A stretch of 64,000 nt of DNA from Ancylobacter novellus. Its GTDB lineage: Bacteria; Pseudomonadota; Alphaproteobacteria; Rhizobiales; Methylopilaceae. Location: NCBI GenBank assembly GCA_003241695.1, contig QFPN01000005.1:62001-126000 (forward strand). The letters are read 5' to 3'. The notes beneath the pieces were generated by a model, which saw only the letters and a program-made list of their open reading frames with translations, was not told the origin of the DNA and did not search any database. How positions within the stretch are numbered: the first letter of the stretch is position 1; each line of letters starts with the position of its first letter. The translations under genes were made by a program, and so were the position numbers. Of the stretch, positions 1 to 7,036 are shown in pieces.

Positions 1-236
1 TCTATCGGGAGGAAGTCGCGCGCGACGCGCAGGAGCAGATCTTCCGCCTGTTCGGGCCGCCGGCGGAAAACTCCGCGGAATCGGCCGCGCGCTTCATCCG
101 CGATCCGCGCCGGGTCGAGGTCGTCGTCACCCCGCGCGGAACCTCGCCCACGCTTCTGAACCTGATCCGCGCCTTCGACCTCGGTCCGGCGGGGATCGCG
201 CAGGTGATCGACCTCAGCGTGCTCTACAAGCGCTGA
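1..236 (+). CDS. C-terminal end of an unidentified protein (5' truncated by the window)
   Basis: An open frame (codons beginning at base 3) enters from the left edge and ends at TGA 234-236, giving about 77 residues. The tail reads ...RRVEVVVTPRGTSPTLLN... and ends LSVLYKR. It is mixed alpha/beta in character, with no membrane segment and no cysteine motif. I do not recognise the family. It converges on aspS, with only 20 bases between the two stop codons, so there is no room for a separate terminator. The continuous frame and alphaproteobacterial codon use support real coding; the function is unknown. Confidence 0.6.
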   Translation, partial: YREEVARDAQEQIFRLFGPPAENSAESAARFIRDPRRVEVVVTPRGTSPTLLNLIRAFDLGPAGIAQVIDLSVLYKR

Positions 237-256
237 GGTCGATCGCCAGCCTGCGT

Positions 257-2038
257 TCAGCCCGCCTTGGGGGCCGCCAGCGCCGTGCGGATGTGCAGTT
301 CCTTGAGCTGCTTCGGCGACGCCTCGGAAGGCGACCCCATCAACAGGTCCTCGGCGCGCTGGTTCATCGGGAAGATCGAGATCTCGCGCAGGTTGGTCGC
401 GCCGGTCAGCAGCATGACGATGCGGTCGACGCCCGCCGCCATGCCGCCATGGGGCGGGGCGCCGTACTGGAACGCGCGATACATGCCGCCGAAGCGGTCG
501 ACCACCGTCTGCTCGTCATAGCCCGCGATCTCGAACGCCTTGACCATCGCCTCGGGGCGATGGTTGCGGATGCCGCCCGAAGCGATCTCGAAGCCGTTGC
601 AGGCGATGTCGTACTGGAACGCCTTAATGGTGAGCGGGTCCTGGTTCTGGAGCGCGTCGAGTCCACCCTGCGGCATCGAGAACGGGTTGTGGGAGAAGTC
701 GACCTTCTTCTCCTCCTCGCTCCATTCGTAGAACGGGAAGTCGACGATCCAGGCGAGTTCGAACCGGTCGTGGTCGACGAGCTTCAGCTCCTCGCCGACG
801 CGCGTGCGGGCGAGGCCCGCGAACTTCCAGAACTTCTGCGGGTCGCCGGCCACGAAGAAAGCCGCGTCGCCCTCCTTGAGGCCGAGCTGCTCGCGGATCG
901 CGGCGGTGCGCTCCGGACCGATGTTGTTCGCGATCGGGCCGGCGCCCTCGCCGCCCTCGCGCCACATGACGTAGCCGAGGCCGGGCTGGCCCTCGCTTTG
1001 CGCCCAGGAGTTCATGCGGTCGCAGAAGGCGCGGCTGCCGCCGGTCGGTCCGGGGATCGCCCAGACCTGATTGCCCTCGGTCTCCAGCATCCGCGCGAAG
1101 ACCTTGAAGCCGCTCCCGCGAAAGTGCTCCGAGACGTCCTGCATGACGAGCGGATTGCGCAGGTCCGGCTTGTCGGTGCCGTATTTCTTCAGCGCCTCGG
1201 CGAAGGGAATGCGCGGCCACTCCTTCGTGACCGGCTTTCCGTTCGCGAAGTCCTCGAACACGCCCGTGATCACGGGCTCGACAGCCGCAAACACGTCCTC
1301 CTGCTCGACGAAGCTCATTTCGAGGTCGAGCTGGTAGAACTCGCCCGGCAGGCGGTCGGCGCGCGGGTCCTCGTCGCGGAAGCAGGGCGCGATCTGGAAA
1401 TAGCGGTCGAAGCCCGACATCATGATGAGCTGCTTGTACTGCTGCGGCGCCTGCGGCAGCGCGTAGAACTTGCCCGGATGAATGCGGCTCGGCACCAGGA
1501 AGTCGCGCGCGCCCTCGGGCGACGACGCTGTCAGGATCGGCGTCTGGAACTCGAAGAAGCCCTGATCCTTCATCTTCGCCCGCATGGCGTCGACGATGCG
1601 TCCACGGGTCATGATGTTGCGGTGGAGCTTTTCGCGCCGCAGGTCGAGGAAGCGGTACTTGAGCCGCGTCTCCTCGGGGTATTCCTGGTCGCCGAAGACC
1701 GGCAGCGGCAGGTCGGCCGCGGGGCCGAGCGTCTCGACCTCGGTCGCGAACACCTCGATCTGGCCGGTAGGCAGCTCGGGATTGTCGGTGCCGGCGGGGC
1801 GCGGCCGCACCAGCCCGTCGATGCGGATGACGGTTTCGGCCCGCGCCTTCTCGATCGCGCCGAAGGCCGGCGAATCCGGATCGGCGACGACCTGCGTCAT
1901 GCCGTAATGGTCGCGCAGGTCGACGAACAGCACGCCGCCATGGTCTCGCACGCGATGCACCCAGCCCGAAAGCCGGACGGTCTGGCCGACATGCTCCGGA
2001 CGGAGCGCGCCGCAGGTGTGGGAGCGGTAGCGATGCAT
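257..2038 (-). CDS. aspS: Aspartyl-tRNA synthetase (class II)
   Basis: Charges tRNA with aspartate in the cytoplasm. The 593-aa product has the N-terminal OB-fold anticodon-binding domain (LSGWVHRVRDHGG, about residues 18-30), class II motif 2 (CFRDEDPRADRLPGEFYQLD) and motif 3 near the C-terminus (GMAAGVDRIVMLLTG), plus the bacterial insertion domain between them. The frame is open 54 codons further upstream, but the ATG at 2038 gives the family N-terminus MHRYRSHTCG and has a GAAGGA ribosome-binding site; the extra part runs into the inverted repeat at 2134-2255. The HGG triplet in the anticodon domain, where E. coli has LGS, is typical of nondiscriminating enzymes that also make Asp-tRNA(Asn). 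That last point is inference. Confidence 0.97.
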   Translation of the reverse strand: MHRYRSHTCGALRPEHVGQTVRLSGWVHRVRDHGGVLFVDLRDHYGMTQVVADPDSPAFGAIEKARAETVIRIDGLVRPRPAGTDNPELPTGQIEVFATEVETLGPAADLPLPVFGDQEYPEETRLKYRFLDLRREKLHRNIMTRGRIVDAMRAKMKDQGFFEFQTPILTASSPEGARDFLVPSRIHPGKFYALPQAPQQYKQLIMMSGFDRYFQIAPCFRDEDPRADRLPGEFYQLDLEMSFVEQEDVFAAVEPVITGVFEDFANGKPVTKEWPRIPFAEALKKYGTDKPDLRNPLVMQDVSEHFRGSGFKVFARMLETEGNQVWAIPGPTGGSRAFCDRMNSWAQSEGQPGLGYVMWREGGEGAGPIANNIGPERTAAIREQLGLKEGDAAFFVAGDPQKFWKFAGLARTRVGEELKLVDHDRFELAWIVDFPFYEWSEEEKKVDFSHNPFSMPQGGLDALQNQDPLTIKAFQYDIACNGFEIASGGIRNHRPEAMVKAFEIAGYDEQTVVDRFGGMYRAFQYGAPPHGGMAAGVDRIVMLLTGATNLREISIFPMNQRAEDLLMGSPSEASPKQLKELHIRTALAAPKAG

Positions 2039-2133
2039 CGTGATCGGTCCTTCGCTCGGGCCTTCAGCCCGAAAGTGCGCGGAAAACCGCATGCGCGCGC
2101 CTCGATTGTCAAGGAGAGAGGCCTGACGACGCC

Positions 2134-2255
2134 AACTGCGTGCTTCGAGACTCGGCCCATCGGGCCGCTCCTCAGCATGAGGAGCGTTTGCAATACTCAA
2201 TCGGCCCTCATGCTGAGGAGCCGTCCGTCAGGACGGCGTCTCGAAGCACGCAGTT
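2134..2255. repeat. Nested palindromic intergenic element between aspS and rnd
   Basis: Outer arms 2134-2150 and 2239-2255 are perfect 17-bp reverse complements (AACTGCGTGCTTCGAGA / TCTCGAAGCACGCAGTT). Inner arms 2167-2182 and 2206-2221 are perfect 16-bp reverse complements built on CCTCAGCATGAGG. Two small hairpins lie between the arms (2152-2166 and 2221-2236). The whole can fold into one long cruciform or RNA hairpin. It lies between divergent genes, so it is not a terminator for either. It resembles the REP-like intergenic palindromes common in Rhizobiales genomes. Confidence 0.8.
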
Positions 2256-2324
2256 ACGCTTGAGCGCGTAAGACCTTCGTTCTCTCAAGACACTGCGGGC
2301 CGAACCCGCTATAGCGACGAAACC

Positions 2325-3566
2325 ATGATCACGACCACCGACGCCCTTGCGACCGTCTGCGCCCGGATGCGGGCCGCGCCCTACGTCACGGTCGACACCG
2401 AATTTCTCCGCGAGACGACCTTCTGGCCGAAGCTCTGCGTCGTCCAGCTCGCCGACGCGGAGGGGCCGGAGGTGGTGGACGCGCTCGTTCCCGGCCTCGA
2501 CCTCGCGCCGTTGTTCGAGCTGATGGCGGACGAGAACGTTCTGAAGGTGTTCCATTCTGGCCGGCAGGACATCGAGATCTTCCACCACCTGTCGGGCAAG
2601 GTTCCGCATCCGGTGTTCGACACCCAGGTCGCCGCCATGGTGCTGGGCTTCGGCGACTCGATCTCCTACGACCAGCTCGTCGCCCGCACGACCGGCGGCG
2701 TGATCGACAAGTCTTCGCGATTCACCGACTGGAGCCGCAGGCCGCTCTCGGAAGAGCAGATCGTCTACGCCATCGCCGACGTCACCCATCTGCGCGACGT
2801 CTACGAGAAGCTCGCCGCCGATCTCGAACGGCGCGAGCGCGCCGACTGGGTGGCGGAGGAGATGGAGGTGCTGACGTCGCCCGCCACCTATGAGGCGCAT
2901 CCCGACGACGCCTGGCAGCGCTTCCGTTCGCGTCTCCGCAAGCCGCGCGACCTCGCCGTGATGATTGAGGTCGCGGCCTGGCGCGAGCGCGAAGCTCAAG
3001 GGAGAGACGTGCCGCGCTCGCGGGTCCTCAAGGACGACGCGCTGGTCGAAGTCGCGACCCGCGCCCCGCGCGACGTCGCGGCGCTCGGAAACCTGCGGGC
3101 GTTTCCGCGCGGCTACGAGCGGTCCCGCGCTGGTCAGGAGATTCTGGAGGCCGTGGAGCGCGGCCTCAAGCGCGATCCCGCGGGCCTGCCGGCGCTCGAG
3201 GCCCAGCGGCAGAACGGCGGCAACCCGGCGACTGTCGAGCTTCTCAAGGTGCTGCTGCGCATGATCGCCGAGAAACATGCGGTCGCGGCCAAGGTGATCG
3301 CGAACGTCGAGGATCTCGAACGCATCTCGGCCGAAGCGGAAGCCGACGTTCCGGCCTTGTCGGGATGGCGGCGCGAGCTGTTCGGAGACCAGGCGCTCAA
3401 GCTCAAGGACGGGACGCTCGCGCTCGCGGTCGAGCGCGGCCGGGTCGTGACGATCGAACGGGAAGCCGGCGAAGACGGTCCCCTCCCCGCCCCCCGTCCG
3501 CGGCGTAGCCGCGGCCGGCGCGGCGGCGGCGAGCGCGCCCAGGGAGACGGCGCCGCGGCCGATTGA
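2325..3566 (+). CDS. rnd: Ribonuclease D
   Basis: A 3'-5' exoribonuclease that trims tRNA precursors and structured RNA. The 413-aa protein begins with a DEDDy exonuclease domain: motif I VDTEFLRETTF (about 24-34), motif II FHSGRQDIEIF (about 80-90) and motif III YAIADVTHLRDVYEK (about 147-161). An HRDC-type region follows, containing APRDVAALGNLRAFPRGYE. The length is slightly above the E. coli enzyme because of a basic Arg/Gly-rich tail (RPRRSRGRRGGGERAQ). It is transcribed divergently from aspS, a neighbourhood often seen in Rhizobiales. It ends just before a strong hairpin shared with the converging sialidase gene. Confidence 0.95.
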   Translation: MITTTDALATVCARMRAAPYVTVDTEFLRETTFWPKLCVVQLADAEGPEVVDALVPGLDLAPLFELMADENVLKVFHSGRQDIEIFHHLSGKVPHPVFDTQVAAMVLGFGDSISYDQLVARTTGGVIDKSSRFTDWSRRPLSEEQIVYAIADVTHLRDVYEKLAADLERRERADWVAEEMEVLTSPATYEAHPDDAWQRFRSRLRKPRDLAVMIEVAAWREREAQGRDVPRSRVLKDDALVEVATRAPRDVAALGNLRAFPRGYERSRAGQEILEAVERGLKRDPAGLPALEAQRQNGGNPATVELLKVLLRMIAEKHAVAAKVIANVEDLERISAEAEADVPALSGWRRELFGDQALKLKDGTLALAVERGRVVTIEREAGEDGPLPAPRPRRSRGRRGGGERAQGDGAAAD

Positions 3567-3593
3567 TCAAAGGGGAAGTCTTAATGCGAGGGA

Positions 3594-3628
3594 AGCTTCC
3601 GGCCGCCAGTTTCTGACGGCCGGAAGCT
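3594..3628. terminator. Bidirectional hairpin terminator between rnd and the sialidase gene
   Basis: A 12-bp perfect stem, AGCTTCCGGCCG / CGGCCGGAAGCT, encloses an 11-base loop and lies in the 81-base gap between two converging stop codons. There is no long T-run on either side, so the terminator role rests on stem stability and position. Confidence 0.65.
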
Positions 3629-3647
3629 GATCGATCCAGCCTTGCGG

Positions 3648-5309
3648 TCAGCGACAGACGGGCGCGTTCGGCATTCCGCCAAGCCGATCGAGCGGCACCT
3701 CCATGAAACGGATCGATTCGTTCCAGGCGCGCCGCGCCACCGCGGGACCGTCATCGTCGCTGCCTTCGAAAAGGACCGCGACGGCCTTTCGCTCCGGCAC
3801 GTCGATGATCGCCGAATAGGCGGCGCTGCCGGGCCAGACGGTCAGCGTGTCCGTGGTCGCGCCTCCCGCGTCGCACTGCGCGCGGAAGCCCGGCGAGAGC
3901 TTGCCGCCGTCAAAGAAGACGCGAGTCAGAGCGAGGTTCTTGCGAGGATCCTCCTTGGTTCTGCGCTCACGCCGCTCGCGTCGGCGTTCCCGGCGCGCCT
4001 CGCGGCTGTCGTCCATCGCGTCGGCGTCGTTCGCTGCGGCGCTGCCCGTCAAGCCGTCCCCGAACTGGTTCGCGATGCTCGATACGACCGCGGAGGGCGG
4101 GGTCGAGCCAGGAATGCCGACCATCGATCCCTGCGCCACCGCGTCCGGAAGCAACGCCCGGCCGTTGATCGAAAGTGGATCGTCGCTGCTCCACTTGGCT
4201 CCGCCATCCGTGCTCGTAGCAAACAAGCGGTGGGCTGAAGCGCTTTTCTTCCCGCCGATCTGGCGCAACGTCATGACCATCCGCCCTTCTCCGAGCCATG
4301 CCGCCTGTCGTTCGGAACCCTTTTGCACGGCGAAGGTATCGGAGCAGGTCCAACTCTTACCGAGATCATCCGAATAGAACGCGAGCGGAGCTCCGGGAAC
4401 AAACACGCGCGTGCCACCACGGTAAGGAAAGATCGTAATATTTCCCGGTCCAGGCCTCGTTCTGCGATTAAAAAGCATGCTCAATTTCGAGTAGTTTTCT
4501 TTTATAATTCGCTCTTCGATTCCAATTTTTTCGGCTATCTCTTGATAATTCCTGTCGCTCAGCCTATCTCTTTGCCCGTGACGAGTGTCATCGAATGCGC
4601 TCGCAATTTCGTCTCTGCGAGCCGCCAGAGCGTCGGAAATCTTGGAGTCGTCCTCAAAAAGCGGAATCAGCGCATTCTTTAGGTTAGCCTCATTGCCGAA
4701 AAATGTGCTGATGCATGACTTATAAATATCTGATTGAATTCTCTTTGGAGAAGACCATGATTTACCAAAATCGTCACTGTTAATTTGAATATATCGTTCT
4801 CGAGCGGCGCCTTTCCGCAAATTTTCAGGAGAATTATCGCAGCCGAATCTGTTGCCACAGTCCGCCTTAGTGTTGTATCGGCTCGACAATAGCAAAATCA
4901 GACGCCCATCGGCAAAACCGAGCGTTTGGGAGCCGACTCTCATATAACGATCGTCTTTACCGATCTTCGCATATGCCGGATCATAGTTGGGCGACCGAGG
5001 ATCCGACATCGACGCGGAAAGCGCGTCGTTGTCGAGCACGACGCTCGACGGCGACCAGTTCCGTCCGTCCGAACTCGTCTTCATGACGAGATCGACGTTG
5101 CCGTCGTCGCTGCACGGGCGTCGCCCGTTAAAACCGGATCTGCTCTCCGCAATCGCGACGAACTTGCCCTCGGCCCAAGAAACGCTCGGGATGCGGTAGC
5201 AATGATCGGCGTCGCGCTTGAAGACGATCGGCGCGTCCGGCGTCTCCGCATGGGCGGGAAGCGAGACCGCACAGGCCAACAGCGCAAGGGCGACAGGCGT
5301 GATCTTCAT
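3648..5309 (-). CDS. Secreted sialidase-like glycoside hydrolase (GH33-type, BNR/Asp-box)
   Basis: Predicted exo-alpha-sialidase releasing terminal sialic acids outside the cytoplasm. From the chosen ATG (553 aa) a signal peptide MKITPVALALLACAVSLPAHA is clear; an ATG four codons upstream is possible. The sialidase arginine motif YRIP is at about 38-41. Asp boxes lie at about 79-86 (SSDGRNWS), 178-186 (SDDFGKSWS), 313-320 (SDDLGKSW) and 366-373 (STDGGAKW). A candidate catalytic Glu is in SERQAAW (about 333) and the nucleophile Tyr in AAYSAIID (about 498), followed by the usual VLFEGSD-like strand. Two insertions are unusual: a charged helical block at about 201-281 and a basic run (REARRERRRERRERR) at about 437-451. 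Codons for about 140-290 are AT-richer than anything nearby, suggesting transfer. Substrate is not proven. Confidence 0.82.
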   Translation of the reverse strand: MKITPVALALLACAVSLPAHAETPDAPIVFKRDADHCYRIPSVSWAEGKFVAIAESRSGFNGRRPCSDDGNVDLVMKTSSDGRNWSPSSVVLDNDALSASMSDPRSPNYDPAYAKIGKDDRYMRVGSQTLGFADGRLILLLSSRYNTKADCGNRFGCDNSPENLRKGAARERYIQINSDDFGKSWSSPKRIQSDIYKSCISTFFGNEANLKNALIPLFEDDSKISDALAARRDEIASAFDDTRHGQRDRLSDRNYQEIAEKIGIEERIIKENYSKLSMLFNRRTRPGPGNITIFPYRGGTRVFVPGAPLAFYSDDLGKSWTCSDTFAVQKGSERQAAWLGEGRMVMTLRQIGGKKSASAHRLFATSTDGGAKWSSDDPLSINGRALLPDAVAQGSMVGIPGSTPPSAVVSSIANQFGDGLTGSAAANDADAMDDSREARRERRRERRERRTKEDPRKNLALTRVFFDGGKLSPGFRAQCDAGGATTDTLTVWPGSAAYSAIIDVPERKAVAVLFEGSDDDGPAVARRAWNESIRFMEVPLDRLGGMPNAPVCR

Positions 5310-5467
5310 CGGCGGGCGCATCCTGATCGACGTGTGTGGCGACGCTTGTACGCGGTGGAGGAGCGAAGCAGGCGCGAGCCAAACACGACGGCGCCAAGCT
5401 TCGCAAACCTGCCGCGCTGAACACTCCGCGACCGCCGTCCGACGCTCCGCAAATCGACAGGGCGGGT

Positions 5468-7036
5468 TCAGATCGTCTCGATCGCGGTCGGTCGGCCGAG
5501 AAGCTTGCCGAGCTTGTTGAGGCGTCCCTTCAGCTTGTCGCTCGCGAGATCGCCGAGTTCGTTCGGAAGCTTCAGCGTCAGCACGCCGCGCTTCATGGCG
5601 AGCGGCGCGCGCGGCAGCATGCCGGCGACCGCCGCCGAAACCAGATAGGCGACCCGCATCGCGCCCCCGAGCGTGCGCGCCCGCTCGAGAATCCGGGTGG
5701 AGGCGATCTCGCGGATCCGCGGGCTCGCCTCATCGTCGAGCAGACCCATGTGCCGGTAGAAGACGGCGAGCGACATATAGGCGCGGCCCGGATGATCGAC
5801 GCCGGTGAAGGCCGCGTGCGCGATGACGTCGAGCGCCTGCTCGCCGCGATAGTCCGGATGGGCGCGCCAGGCGAGGTCCGAGAGGTGGCAGGCGGCGTGA
5901 CGCCAGCGGCGTTCCTCGGCGGTTTCGTCGAGATCGACGGAGCGGAACAGGCGATCGGTCCATTCCACCAGGTCGTCGCCGTGGCGCGGCGCGCGAGCCC
6001 GCAGCCATCCGAGGTCGCGGGCGGAGCCGATCAGGGCGTCCTGACGGCGCCCCTCGTCGTCCAGAAGCTCGTACAGCATCCCCTCGCGCACGCCGAGGCC
6101 GGACATGACGACCTCCTTGGGCTTGCCGATGCGGATGATGTGTTCGAGCACCAGCGCGCCATAGGCGAGCAGGGGCCGGCGGTCGGACGACACGACGCCG
6201 ATGGCCGGCAGCGTGTCGGGATCGACGCGGCGCACGAGGCGGCAGAACTCGAGCGCCTCCTTGGCAGGGATGGTGTAACCGTGCAGCACGTGCAGCGCGT
6301 AATGCTTCTGCACCATGTGGAGATGGGCGAGCGCCCGCCATGTGCCGCCGACGGCGTAGAAGGTCCGGCCCTTGAGCTTTTCTAGCGGCCCGGCGTCCTC
6401 CAGCTCGTCGCGGACGATGCGGTCCGCCTTCTTGATCGACCGGTCCGAAACGTCCTGGAGCCGGATGCCGCCTAGGGGATAGGTGACGCCGGCCGCGATC
6501 CGCTTCTTGGAGACGTCGACGAGCTCCAGGCTGCCGCCGCCGAGATCGCCGACCACGCCGTTCGGCCGGAAGAAGCCGGAGACGACGCCCATCGCCGAAA
6601 GATGCGCCTCCCGCTTGCCCGAGAGCAGCTCGGCCGGCGCGCCGCAGATCCGCTCGGCCTCCCTCAGAAAGGCCGGGCCGTTTTCGGCGTCGCGGGCGGC
6701 GGCGGTCGCGAGCACGTAGATCTTGCCGACCTTCATGCCGTCGGCGAGCGCCTTGAAGCGCTTCAGCGCCGAGATCGCCTTGGCGACCGAGTCGTCCGAG
6801 AGCCTGCCCGTGACGGCGACGGAGCGGCCGAGCGCGCAAAGCTCCTTCTCGTTGAAGAGCGCCGTGGGCGACCGGGACACGCCCTCGTAGACGACGAGAC
6901 GCACCGAGTTCGACCCGATGTCGACGATCGCGACCGGCGGTCCGACCGGAAGCCTGCCCGGCGGCAGAAACGGTCGATCGGACCGTCCCGCCGGGCCGGG
7001 TTCGGCTGCCCCCGCGCCCTTACCCACGTTTTGCAA
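5468..7036 (-). CDS. ppx: Exopolyphosphatase / pppGpp phosphatase family (Ppx/GppA)
   Basis: Hydrolyses terminal phosphate from polyphosphate and possibly pppGpp. The 522-aa protein carries the ASKHA phosphate-binding motif VDIGSNSVRLVVYEG at about 38-52 and the second motif VVGDLGGGSLELVDV at about 161-175. The C-terminal HD-like part includes ACHLSDLAWRAHPDY. The first 35 residues are Gly/Pro-rich and poorly conserved in character, so a later start is possible. The annotated start overlaps the end of ppk by 17 bases, so the two are almost certainly translated from one message. Polyphosphate synthesis and breakdown are thus encoded together. Confidence 0.93.
   Translation of the reverse strand: MQNVGKGAGAAEPGPAGRSDRPFLPPGRLPVGPPVAIVDIGSNSVRLVVYEGVSRSPTALFNEKELCALGRSVAVTGRLSDDSVAKAISALKRFKALADGMKVGKIYVLATAAARDAENGPAFLREAERICGAPAELLSGKREAHLSAMGVVSGFFRPNGVVGDLGGGSLELVDVSKKRIAAGVTYPLGGIRLQDVSDRSIKKADRIVRDELEDAGPLEKLKGRTFYAVGGTWRALAHLHMVQKHYALHVLHGYTIPAKEALEFCRLVRRVDPDTLPAIGVVSSDRRPLLAYGALVLEHIIRIGKPKEVVMSGLGVREGMLYELLDDEGRRQDALIGSARDLGWLRARAPRHGDDLVEWTDRLFRSVDLDETAEERRWRHAACHLSDLAWRAHPDYRGEQALDVIAHAAFTGVDHPGRAYMSLAVFYRHMGLLDDEASPRIREIASTRILERARTLGGAMRVAYLVSAAVAGMLPRAPLAMKRGVLTLKLPNELGDLASDKLKGRLNKLGKLLGRPTAIETI

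Noticed and set aside
2039..2200. Upstream extension of AspRS by 54 residues
   Set aside because: Not found in the family, enters a palindromic repeat, and the ATG at 2038 has a ribosome-binding site.
293..2263. A 656-codon open frame antisense to aspS
   Set aside because: Arg/Ala/Leu/Asp-biased product with no domain, exactly opposite a certain gene. In GC-rich DNA the opposite frames stay open by third-position bias.
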